In this document: positions 1 to 6,770 of the stretch, piece after piece | How the letters are laid out: every line of letters begins with the position of its first letter | Numbering within the stretch: position 1 is the first letter of the stretch | Notes under the pieces: generated by a model | The model's input: only the letters and a program-made list of their open reading frames with translations | What the model was told of the DNA's origin: nothing | Database searches by the model: none | Program-made: the position numbers and the translations under genes | Assembly (NCBI GenBank): GCA_905234835.1 | Contig: CAJOIZ010000017.1 | Span: 1-44,788 of the forward strand | DNA from: Paludibacteraceae bacterium | GTDB lineage: Bacteria > Bacteroidota > Bacteroidia > Bacteroidales > Paludibacteraceae | Reading direction: 5' to 3' | DNA: 44,788 nucleotides

Positions 1-1
1 C

Positions 2-226
2 ATGTTGGTGAGCCAGACTGACAAAATCATTTTGAGACACAGGGCGTTGATTGAATCTGTCAATGACGAACTGAAGAACATGGCGCAGGTGGAGCATTCT
101 AGACATCGGTCAGTTGCCAATTTCTTGTGCAACACGTTTGCCGCTATTGCGGCATATTGCTATTTCCCGAAGAAACCTGCTCTGAATCTGGAATGTGAAG
201 AATCCAATCAACTCTGCCTATTTTGA
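2..226 (+). CDS. IS982-family transposase, C-terminal part (cut by window edge)
   Basis: The last 74 residues of a DDE transposase of the IS982 family; the gene begins outside the window, so the first Met here is probably internal. The segment RALIESVNDELKN, followed by HSRHRS and AYCYFPKKP, is the characteristic C-terminal block of IS982 transposases, including the catalytic Glu of the DDE triad (ALIES) and the conserved HxRHRS. The short hydrophobic end (QLCLF) is also usual for Bacteroidota members. Whether the element is intact cannot be judged. Its right end probably lies just past the stop, around 230-255. Confidence 0.85.
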   Translation: MLVSQTDKIILRHRALIESVNDELKNMAQVEHSRHRSVANFLCNTFAAIAAYCYFPKKPALNLECEESNQLCLF

Positions 227-324
227 AAAATTATATCGAACTCACGTTAATATAGCAAAAAAATGGGCAAAATCTATCACCTGAAAAGCAACTTTTTTCC
301 AAAAAAATGCATTTTTCTTTATAA

Positions 325-594
325 GTGACACAGGTACAGGTGCAAAAAAAAATACGACTGATATCGCCGCGTGCGGCGATGAGGGTGTGTAAAGCAATTT
401 TGACACACCTTCGTAATGCACAACGTTTTTTGAGCTGCAAAAAGCATTTGCCGGAAACTACCAAGAAAAAAGCGGCAGAGCCGGTGTCGGCATCCGATAC
501 CGACTTAATTGACGAAAAACGCCGACTGCCAGTCGGCACAATACCCAAAACAACAGCGGCAAGACAATTAGGTAACAACTGTTGTTTCGTTTGA
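325..594 (+). CDS. Possible small ORF, 89 aa, unrecognised
   Basis: An open frame of 89 codons that starts at or just inside GTGACACAG. The product would be basic, with no membrane segment, signal peptide or motif that I recognise. Two of the perfect inverted repeats of this block lie inside it, which argues that the sequence is constrained as DNA or RNA structure rather than as protein. No Bacteroidota-type promoter is evident upstream. It is listed only so that the frame is not lost; I think it more likely not to be a gene. Confidence 0.2.
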   Translation: MTQVQVQKKIRLISPRAAMRVCKAILTHLRNAQRFLSCKKHLPETTKKKAAEPVSASDTDLIDEKRRLPVGTIPKTTAARQLGNNCCFV

Positions 595-732
595 TGTTCA
601 CCCGTGAAACAATGAGCGGGAAATGCACGATGCTTTCGTTATATCGTGATTACGGTATAAGGATATTTCGACAGGTTGGTTGCCATAGTTGACATAAGGC
701 GGCTCTGTGACCGTGTCCGAATAGTCCTCTCA

Positions 733-768
733 TTATTCCGCAGCCATAAAAGCCCATTGGGCTTTCAT
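733..768 (-). repeat. Hairpin/micro-ORF repeat, copy 1
   Basis: A perfect 7-base stem, AAAGCCC-ATT-GGGCTTT (749-765), sits inside an 11-codon frame read on the minus strand as MKAQWAFMAAE followed by TAA. A second copy at 36651-36701 shares the flanks (TCCGCRRCCATAAAAG before the stem on the plus strand and CTTTCATGT after) but carries AAAGTCC-ACC-GGACTTT. The stem is kept by a compensatory C:G to T:A change while the loop differs. Confidence 0.6.
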
Positions 769-829
769 GTGGACGAAATAAACGAAGAAAGAAACTCGTC
801 TATCAGCCGAGACAACAGGCGAAAGAAAG

Positions 830-1058
830 TTATCCGATGACTGTTTCCATTATGGAAACAATTGTCTCGCGCTCCAATTCTCCTGATGTAACTATATTGC
901 TGATATGCTTGGATATAATGGCTTTTTCACGCCGAACATCTCCGCTATTTGGTTCTGCGTAAGCCAAACAGACTCCCGTCCTATCTTAAAGGCAATACCA
1001 ACGCACCTTTCGGCGCACGATAAATCACTATTTCTCCTCTATTCGGTTGCTGTGTCAT
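830..1058 (-). pseudogene. RhuM-family protein remnant, frameshifted and truncated
   Basis: Translating this stretch in three frames gives a continuous match to the N-terminus of RhuM/virulence-family (KilA-N/Bro-type) proteins: MTQQPNRGEIVIYRAPKG, then after a frame change AFKIGRESVWLTQNQIAEMFGVKK, written here in two pieces (AFKIGRESVWL and TQNQIAEMFGVKK), then after a second change AIISKHISNIVTSGELERE, ending at TAA at 830-832. The hallmarks are VWLTQxQxAEMFG and ISKHISNI..GEL. A functional family member is about 330 residues, so only the first quarter remains, with two frameshifts. RhuM genes are common in accessory islands near restriction-modification genes, which fits the setting. Confidence 0.75.
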
Positions 1059-1227
1059 TAGTTTTATTCTTTGTAGATTACTTGCTGATGGCGGTGTATA
1101 TGTTTTGGGTAGTTGCGGATTGTAATACTAAAATATACAATTTGGGTACATTCATCGAATAAAGACTAACAATAGTTTTAGCCACATAAATATAATACCC
1201 TAAATTTTCTAATTCTGTTATATGTTT

Positions 1228-1755
1228 TTATAAGACCTGATATATTTCTTCTTTATCATTAAGCGATATGTCATCTTGGATATCTAATAAATCTTTCACA
1301 TAATCCTCTAATTTGTCAATAATTCTTAAGCCCTCTTCATTTAATGGTTCATGAGAAGTTTGGTAGCAATGACTGCCCCATAAAGTATTCGCTAATTCGA
1401 TACCAGAATTGACTCTTAAAAAATGTAATACTGTATACTTTTCATTCTTTAGTTTTTCCGCGACTTTCTTTTCATGTGAAACTTTCATTTCTTTAAGTCG
1501 CTCAACCGTATATTCATCAACATTAGTATCAATCTCTTTATGGCAATTGGCACAAAGAAATATTAAATTGTCGTAACAATCATAGTCTTCAAGGTTTGGT
1601 TGGTGTCGGGGACCTAATTCTTGCTTGCTAATGATATGACAAACTTGACCAATGCTAACACTTTTTCCTTCAATAAGTAAATCTATTCCGCATTTTGCAC
1701 ATTTCCCGGCAGAATGTATTAGCAATTTTTCTCTTACAGATTGCCTTATTTTCAT
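1228..1755 (-). CDS. HNH endonuclease domain protein
   Basis: A 175-residue protein with a zinc-finger-type HNH nuclease fold. CxxC occurs in CAKCG near the N-terminus, followed by CHIISK (the first catalytic His) and DNLIFLCANCHKEID (the second CxxC with the conserved Asn and His). The C-terminal 80 residues are a charged helical tail without a known domain. I chose ATG at 1755 because it falls 13 bases after the stop of the upstream 73-residue gene; upstream in-frame starts at 1788 and 1818 would overlap that gene. The substrate is unknown. Such small HNH proteins occur in restriction, toxin and mobile-element contexts, and the neighbouring RloAB pair makes a defence role plausible but unproven. 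Confidence 0.8.
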   Translation of the reverse strand: MKIRQSVREKLLIHSAGKCAKCGIDLLIEGKSVSIGQVCHIISKQELGPRHQPNLEDYDCYDNLIFLCANCHKEIDTNVDEYTVERLKEMKVSHEKKVAEKLKNEKYTVLHFLRVNSGIELANTLWGSHCYQTSHEPLNEEGLRIIDKLEDYVKDLLDIQDDISLNDKEEIYQVL

Positions 1756-1768
1756 ATAACTAGGATTT

Positions 1769-1990
1769 CTATTTCCTTGGCGCATCATAGTAATCATATG
1801 ATGGTCCATAGGATGCACAACTTTTTAATTCGCTAATAACAAATAGAAACATTATTGCACCTACAATTAATATGATACTGCAAAAGCCGCCACTCCATAG
1901 ACCGTCTTTTGCTGTGTTACCCTTTTGAGACCAAGAGTAAAAAAACATAACAACAAATACTATCGCTACAATTAATAAAAAGATTCTCAT
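1769..1990 (-). CDS. Small two-pass membrane protein, unknown function
   Basis: A 73-residue protein with two predicted membrane segments: residues 2-19 (FLLIVAIVFVVMFFYSW) and about 36-53 (FCSIILIVGAIMFLFVIS). A short loop containing KDGLWSGG joins them, and the C-terminus is a Tyr/Pro-rich tail (SYGPSYDYYDAPRK). It sits directly upstream of the HNH gene and is probably co-transcribed. I do not recognise the family. Small two-pass proteins next to nucleases can be membrane effectors or immunity partners, but nothing here demonstrates that. Confidence 0.6.
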   Translation of the reverse strand: MRIFLLIVAIVFVVMFFYSWSQKGNTAKDGLWSGGFCSIILIVGAIMFLFVISELKSCASYGPSYDYYDAPRK

Positions 1991-2082
1991 AATGTTGAAC
2001 TTTATATTTTTAATGATATGTTTCGATTTATTAGAAGATCGTGTGACATTTCTAACTGAATCATCAAATCTTGATTACAAAA

Positions 2083-3192
2083 CTATAAGTGCCACTCTAT
2101 TTGTTGAATTTCTTGCATTGCCTGTTCATAAGTAATTACTTGTCTCTTTTCAATTTCTTTATGTGCTTCTTCATAATTATTGCCAAGTCGGTTATTCCAA
2201 CCATCATACCATCCGTCTTTCCCTCGATCTTCCAAAATTCTAGCTTTATTTTCATATTCAATATATTCTTCTTTACTCATCTTACGAAGCACCATATCTC
2301 TCAAATGATAATAACTTCCTAAATCCATAGGTTGCTTAATATATTTGTGGATATACATTGCCAAATCCCAACCTAATGCTAAACAAAACTCTTTAAGAGA
2401 ATGAGAATAGGCAGGAGTTGTATATAGACGATAGCTTTTTAATTCTTTATCGTAATATGCCATCATCATTGCAATTTGTTCCCCATTATATTCTTTCTCT
2501 AATAATCCGTGTGATTCCATTGGTTTAGCATCCGGGAATAGTTTAAATTTTTTACAAGACTCTATATAAAATTTAAGTAGTTCACCATTCCCGATTAAGC
2601 AAACTTGTGCATGGCGTTCACGCTTATATTCGTAAATATATGAAGATAGAATTTCGTAACGTTTGTCTGGAGGTGAAATCTGTCGATATTCTCCATCTTC
2701 TTTGACAATGATTAATCCATACGTATTTTCTGCGTAATCTCCGTATGTTTCAATACATTTGTTCCGAAATATTTCGTCTTCACTCTTTTGGGAAACGAGC
2801 GAAGTATTTGTTTTGTTATCCGCATGCATCTTGATTAAATTAGGGGTAGTTAAAGATGGAGGTTGTACTTTTCCCGCATAAGAATCTATTTCATCGCCTA
2901 TATCCATGGGAATGTCATCATCAAGAAAAGTGTCGTCCTCTTCTTGGTTGATGGAATCATCTTGGGATGGTTTGCCGTACGACATTTTCTTCTTAATTTC
3001 TTTTTCCTCATTTTTCCCAAATAAGTGTCCCAATATCCATATCGCCCCAAACAATAATATTGCTCCTAAAATTCCGCTAAATGGACCGCCCTCATCTTCT
3101 TTTGATATTTCATCCCACACCCATTGTTGAGCGAAAAGAACATTCGTTGCAAATACCATTATTGCTGATAACGCGATGAGTTTATGTTTCAT
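2083..3192 (-). CDS. Unrecognised protein with signal peptide and membrane segment
   Basis: A 369-residue protein. Residues 1-21 look like a cleavable signal peptide ending in VLFAQQ. A glycine-rich hydrophobic segment at about 38-60 (FSGILGAILLFGAIWILGHLFG) should span the membrane, followed by a Lys/Glu/Asp-rich linker to about residue 130. The remaining 240 residues form a soluble mixed domain (VCLIGNGELLKFYIESCKK, EFCLALGWDLAMYIHKY) and a charged, Gln/Glu-rich end. I see no catalytic motif I can name. The gene follows a 115-residue gene by 42 bases with no promoter between them that I can find, so it may belong to the transcript that begins at rloA. Confidence 0.65.
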   Translation of the reverse strand: MKHKLIALSAIMVFATNVLFAQQWVWDEISKEDEGGPFSGILGAILLFGAIWILGHLFGKNEEKEIKKKMSYGKPSQDDSINQEEDDTFLDDDIPMDIGDEIDSYAGKVQPPSLTTPNLIKMHADNKTNTSLVSQKSEDEIFRNKCIETYGDYAENTYGLIIVKEDGEYRQISPPDKRYEILSSYIYEYKRERHAQVCLIGNGELLKFYIESCKKFKLFPDAKPMESHGLLEKEYNGEQIAMMMAYYDKELKSYRLYTTPAYSHSLKEFCLALGWDLAMYIHKYIKQPMDLGSYYHLRDMVLRKMSKEEYIEYENKARILEDRGKDGWYDGWNNRLGNNYEEAHKEIEKRQVITYEQAMQEIQQIEWHL

Positions 3193-3234
3193 AATAGTTC
3201 GTTTTATTTTGTGTAATATTGATGTTATAACAAA

Positions 3235-3582
3235 TCAATGCAATAAGTTTGTTAAATCTGATTGCAAATCTTTACAATCGTTAGAACCCGACAAAAGATG
3301 TTTCATACTTTTTGCTTCATATTCACTCCACAACTGAATATGTCGTTGCAATTCTTGTTGTTCGTAAGTTGTAGCAAAACCTCCGCATTTGCTTATTTGA
3401 TTGTAGATATATGCTATAATCTGGTTTTCCTCGTCAATATGCTGGAGACAATCGTTATACTGTTGTCGATGATATTCATACGACATCTTATCAATTATAC
3501 TTTCTGCAAGAGGATTGCCTTTGTTTTCTTGTTTTGCCAGTTCAAGCATTGCCTCAAACACCAATTCGTTCGGATTGTACAT
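3235..3582 (-). CDS. Small unrecognised protein downstream of rloB
   Basis: A 115-residue, mostly helical, acidic protein with many Gln, Glu and His residues (YHRQQYNDCLQHIDEEN, YEQQELQRHIQLWSEYEA). There is no signal peptide or membrane segment. It begins 12 bases after rloB ends, so it is probably the third gene of the rloAB transcript. I recognise no family. An accessory or immunity role in the RloAB system is a guess from position only. Confidence 0.6.
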   Translation of the reverse strand: MYNPNELVFEAMLELAKQENKGNPLAESIIDKMSYEYHRQQYNDCLQHIDEENQIIAYIYNQISKCGGFATTYEQQELQRHIQLWSEYEAKSMKHLLSGSNDCKDLQSDLTNLLH

Positions 3583-3594
3583 AATATAAGTTTC

Positions 3595-4290
3595 TTATAG
3601 AGGTTCGTTAATGCTTTCCAAAACTTCTTCCGGATTCAGTAGCTCTTTGACCAGATGATGCACTTTTGTACATGGTTTGTGGGTGGCAAAGTTGGTGTCG
3701 TTATACAATGTTTCCAAACGCTCCGCATGGCGGATGGCCAAATCCAAGTTGCCATATTTGCAGAGAATAGCATACGTGCCTTTATCATTCTTTGCATATG
3801 AATATTCCTGCTCATGCTTTCTTATCTCACGGTTCAATGCCTCAATATACTGCGAGCGGGTAATGGGTGTATCAAGATACTGGAAATGCAAGTAATACCA
3901 CAACTCAAATGATTCATTAGACCATGCAGAACAGATGTGATTCGAGCCAGCCAAAGCAATCGCCTCGTTGAAATCCTGAAAATCGTCTTTGTCAAACACC
4001 ACCCAGACGCGGTCGTACTCAATCATTGAATTGTTGCGTTCTTCAATAGCGGTACGTACCAAACGACATGTACTCTGTCCTTCTCCAAGCACATCAACCG
4101 AAAGCACTTTGGAGTTGCGCCCGCCGACTAAGGCGTTGAAATAATTGGGTTCGGTACGCTCGCCCTCGCAGACAATAAGATAATTGAGGTGTACCTTGCG
4201 CGTAGCCACCTTGCGTTTCTTATCGTGTTTCTCCTTCCGTGTGCGCTCCCGTAGTTCCCGAAGCGCACGACTTGACATCGCTCTTGCCAT
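3595..4290 (-). CDS. rloB: RloB-like TOPRIM nuclease
   Basis: A 231-residue protein of the RloB family. After a very basic N-terminus (RELRERTRKEKHDKKRK), residues 38-50 read LIVCEGERTEPNY, the TOPRIM Glu motif. Residues 97-104 read VVFDKDDF, the TOPRIM DxD motif with D100 and D102, the metal-binding pair. SNESFELWYYLHF is a conserved RloB block. RloB relatives (for example AbiLii) act with an AAA ATPase in abortive phage defence, the TOPRIM subunit being the likely nuclease. I chose ATG at 4290, five bases after the rloA stop; the longer frame would start at a TTG inside rloA. Confidence 0.88.
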   Translation of the reverse strand: MARAMSSRALRELRERTRKEKHDKKRKVATRKVHLNYLIVCEGERTEPNYFNALVGGRNSKVLSVDVLGEGQSTCRLVRTAIEERNNSMIEYDRVWVVFDKDDFQDFNEAIALAGSNHICSAWSNESFELWYYLHFQYLDTPITRSQYIEALNREIRKHEQEYSYAKNDKGTYAILCKYGNLDLAIRHAERLETLYNDTNFATHKPCTKVHHLVKELLNPEEVLESINEPL

Positions 4291-4295
4291 ACCGA

Positions 4296-5510
4296 TTACC
4301 AATTATAGTTCACATAAGGAATGGCACCGTAGCGGCCTTTGATGTAGTCTTTCTCAAAGCTGCGGTCATTACGCACTTTCACGCCATCCGCATCTTTGAA
4401 CTCAACCAACGAATACAAATCGGATGCTTCCTGTTTGTCTTTCTCCACAAACCACACTTCGTCACGACGCAGACACTTTGCACTTAACAAATTGGAATCA
4501 TGTGTGGCGAAAACCAGTTGTCCATGACCTGTATTATACTTCGGGTTATTGAACAGTTGGATGATATATGCCGTTATGAGCGGATGAAGTTTGCAATCAA
4601 ACTCATCAAAAGCAAGCAGTGAACCGTTTTGCAGGGTGAACAGAATCACAAACATCATATCAAAAAGTTTATTTGTTCCCTGTGATTCGTTGTTCAGCAT
4701 AGTAAACCTGACTTTTCCTATAATATTACCTTCTGCATCATATTTATTGTGATATGTAAATGCCTTGACCGCTTTTGCCAGCATTTCATCATGAGGTATC
4801 TCAAAATACGAGAAGCCAACATCCAAATTGCGGAACATTTCGCTCATTTGATTGAGATATTGCTGATTCATATTCCAGTGCAAGATTTTCGTAGCCTCAT
4901 AAATCTCGTCATGATTCACGGCTGACATAACCAACATAGGACTGATGGTCGATGTAATATCATGAGCAATCTGCCCATTGAACGAATCACAAACAGACAA
5001 GAACAAAGAGTTCGGTCTTGCGCGATTCTCGATTCCCTTACCTTCTGCAAACAGTTTCGTCGGTTCTATCGTGTTGTTTGCACGCAAGAACAAACAGACT
5101 TCCCTCTTCTGCGTCCTTTTATACAGCCACTCGGCTACTACTGCTTCTGCAGTAGCCTCAAAACCATACCGATAGTAATTCTTTGTTGTGTTTGAGATAA
5201 TCTCTATTTCAAAGAAAGACGGTCGAACCCCAGAAACACCATCCAACATAAATGGCTCAATTTGGAAACGGTCATTGGAATTCATCTTAATAAATGAATT
5301 TCTTACCATATCCACGAAGACCTTCATTGCTTTCAGCAAGTTACTCTTACCACCGGAATTTGCGCCATACAATGCCGCTAATGGCAAGATTTGTCTTCCC
5401 TCTTGATTAATAACACTGTCAGCAAACTCCTTGATATTTGCCGCTTCCATGCTCAATGTCCTTTTCTCTTTGAACGAGCGGAAATTGCCTACTGTAAAAT
5501 TGACTAACAT
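4296..5510 (-). CDS. rloA: RloA-like AAA ATPase (defence partner of RloB)
   Basis: A 404-residue SMC/ABC-like ATPase of the AAA_15/AAA_21 type. The N-terminus (NFTVGNFRSFKEKRTLSM) is the usual opening strand. Walker A is GANSGGKS at residues 49-56. Walker B is SLLAFDEFDCKLHP near residue 305, and the H-loop region is LVFATHDSNLL. In the family the ATPase senses infection and controls the TOPRIM subunit encoded next to it, as in AbiL and the related PARIS systems. The gene is first in its transcript, with a clear promoter 27-57 bases upstream overlapped by a perfect inverted repeat. Every motif is present, so it should be functional. Confidence 0.88.
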   Translation of the reverse strand: MLVNFTVGNFRSFKEKRTLSMEAANIKEFADSVINQEGRQILPLAALYGANSGGKSNLLKAMKVFVDMVRNSFIKMNSNDRFQIEPFMLDGVSGVRPSFFEIEIISNTTKNYYRYGFEATAEAVVAEWLYKRTQKREVCLFLRANNTIEPTKLFAEGKGIENRARPNSLFLSVCDSFNGQIAHDITSTISPMLVMSAVNHDEIYEATKILHWNMNQQYLNQMSEMFRNLDVGFSYFEIPHDEMLAKAVKAFTYHNKYDAEGNIIGKVRFTMLNNESQGTNKLFDMMFVILFTLQNGSLLAFDEFDCKLHPLITAYIIQLFNNPKYNTGHGQLVFATHDSNLLSAKCLRRDEVWFVEKDKQEASDLYSLVEFKDADGVKVRNDRSFEKDYIKGRYGAIPYVNYNW

Positions 5511-5536
5511 ATTTTATATATTGTTGAAATCGGCTG

Positions 5537-5567
5537 CAAAAATACGCACGTATTTTTACACACACAA
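5537..5567 (-). promoter_or_regulatory. rloAB promoter with overlapping palindrome
   Basis: On the minus strand, TTG at 5567-5565, a 20-base spacer, then TATTTTTG at 5544-5537 match the Bacteroidota -33/-7 promoter. A perfect inverted repeat, AAAAATACG-CA-CGTATTTTT (5538-5557), covers the -7 box and half the spacer, where a repressor would block RNA polymerase. Confidence 0.6.
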
Positions 5568-5651
5568 GTTTTGTGAGATATTTTCTCAAATATTTTTTAT
5601 TTTTCGATGATTCGTCTGTCAATTATTACATAACTGTGAGATTTTTTCTAA

Positions 5652-5828
5652 CTACAGAAGAACGAGTTTTATTATGTGAACCGATTTGAAGACGAGCAAA
5701 CCTTTCTGAAAGGTTTGGCGGAGTACATCAGGTATTACAACAACGACCGTATCAAACTGCGGCTGCACATGAGTCCTGTACAATACAGGCAACAATACAC
5801 AGACAATATACAAACAACATGTCAATGA
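5652..5828 (+). pseudogene. IS3-family transposase (OrfB) C-terminal remnant
   Basis: About 58 codons ending at TGA (5826-5828) read as the tail of an IS3-family integrase: LQKNEFYYVNRFEDEQ, then EYIRYYNNDRIKLRLHMSP and VQYRQQY. The YYNNxRI..xLxxxSPxxYR pattern, with its conserved Asn residues, is diagnostic of IS3 OrfB proteins. The frame is closed at 5649-5651 and the catalytic domain is absent. The remnant is followed by GTCCAACTTTTGGGGGACA (about 5861-5879), typical of an IS3 terminal inverted repeat, so this is the right-hand end of a deleted element. Confidence 0.8.
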
Positions 5829-5859
5829 ACATGCATACAACTAACAATATTTAATAACC

Positions 5860-5880
5860 TTGTCCAACTTTTGGGGGACA
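5860..5880 (+). mobile_element. Right terminal repeat of the IS3 remnant
   Basis: GTCCAACTTTTGGGGGACA closes the IS3 remnant 32 bases after its stop codon. The run ending in GGGGGACA is typical of IS3-family ends. No matching left end occurs between here and rloA. Confidence 0.55.
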
Positions 5881-5897
5881 CCACAAGTGTGGGTACA

Positions 5898-6230
5898 GTG
5901 TGGTTTGCTTACGAACATAATAAAATCTGTATAAAGTCTGTATAAAAACTTAATGAAAACATAATAATAACATAATAATAACATAATAATCACATAATAA
6001 TAGCATAATCTTGATTGCTTGCAGCTGCCTGCTATTATTGGTGACGCGGGTGCTTCAGATTTCAGGGAGTAGGTCTGCTATAGGAAGGGTGCTTGCTATA
6101 GGGAGAATGTTTGCTTTATGAAGGGTGCTTACTATTAGGAAGAATGCTTGCTATAGGGAGAATGCTTGCTTGAGGAAGGGTGCTTGCTATAGGAAGTATG
6201 CTTGCTTGAAGAAGGGCGCTTGCTTGCGAA
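5898..6230. repeat. Composite repeat island A
   Basis: The order is a leader GTGTGGTTTGCTTACGAACA (5898-5917) and its AT-rich continuation; four 11-base units of ACATAATAATA or ACATAATAATC type plus a truncated fifth (5959-6009); the linker CTTGATTGCTTGCAG; then about eight imperfect units of roughly 18 bases based on GGGTGCTTGCTATAGGAA (6065-6230). The leader is nearly identical to that of island C. The last units overlap the 3' end of the Nudix gene. Confidence 0.8.
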
Positions 6231-6770
6231 GTATTTCCAGAGAGGAGCTGCGTGAAGGGCCTGTATGATTTCGCCCGCTTCGAGGAGTTCGCGCACGTCT
6301 TTTTTGTCCATTACATGTACGCGGATATCCTCTGTTTCCTCTTCGTGCTGCGCGGTCACTTGTTCCACACCACGCACGAGGAACGTGTAACTGAGGTTGC
6401 TCTGGCAACTGGTGTTGGGACACAGCGTCATAAACGCTTCCCATTCGCCGCCGCCGAAGCCCGTCTCCTCCAACAGTTCGCGCTGCGCCGCCTGCAAAGG
6501 TGTCTCGCCCTTGTCAATCACACCCGCCACCAGTTCGTACTTCGTCACACCCAGGCCGTGACGGTATTGGTCAATCATCACCAGTCTGCCGTCCTTCGTC
6601 TCGGCGATGACGTTAATCCAGTCGGGATATTCGAGAATGAACCACGTGGGAATCTGTCTGCCGTTGGGCAGTTCGACGGTCTCCTGCCGCACATTGAGCC
6701 AGGGACCGATATTGAGGATGTTTTCACTCTTGAGGACTTTCCACGGGCGGTGTTCGGGTTGCTGAATCAT
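6135..6770 (-). CDS. Nudix hydrolase (ADP-ribose pyrophosphatase-like) with repeat-derived tail
   Basis: A 211-residue Nudix hydrolase. The Nudix box at residues 83-105 (GVIDKGETPLQAAQRELLEE, then TGF) fits GX5EX7REUXEEXGU completely. The upstream WFILEYPDWINV and MIDQYRHG blocks resemble ADP-ribose/sugar-nucleotide pyrophosphatases. The catalytic domain ends near residue 185. The last 25 residues are repeats of the type SSSKH and SYSKH, encoded by the 18-base repeat units of island A, and do not belong to the family. The gene overlaps the MATE gene by 47 bases and is last in its operon. Confidence 0.85.
   Translation of the reverse strand: MIQQPEHRPWKVLKSENILNIGPWLNVRQETVELPNGRQIPTWFILEYPDWINVIAETKDGRLVMIDQYRHGLGVTKYELVAGVIDKGETPLQAAQRELLEETGFGGGEWEAFMTLCPNTSCQSNLSYTFLVRGVEQVTAQHEEETEDIRVHVMDKKDVRELLEAGEIIQALHAAPLWKYFASKRPSSSKHTSYSKHPSSSKHSPYSKHSS

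Larger units (their letters stand above)
227..829. other. Non-coding, hairpin-rich intergenic block
   Basis: About 600 bases with no gene I can defend. It contains several short perfect inverted repeats: ATCGCCGC/GCGGCGAT at 363-380, GCCGACTG/CAGTCGGC at 521-537, and AAAGCCC/GGGCTTT at 749-765. An open frame on the plus strand at 325-594 would encode 89 residues rich in Lys, Thr and Ala, but it has no recognisable domain and no promoter I can see. The minus-strand frame over the same bases is no better. The block lies between an IS982 end and a decayed gene and looks like accumulated mobile or repeat sequence. Confidence 0.5.

Noticed and set aside
905..1162. Plus-strand ORF of 85 codons
   Set aside because: It lies antisense to the RhuM remnant, whose minus-strand frames show clear family motifs; the plus frame has no domain.
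5652..5840. Minus-strand ORF of 62 codons
   Set aside because: It is antisense to the IS3 transposase remnant, whose plus-strand translation is diagnostic.
5959..6009. CRISPR-like array
   Set aside because: The units are 11 bases with no spacers, and no cas genes occur in the window.
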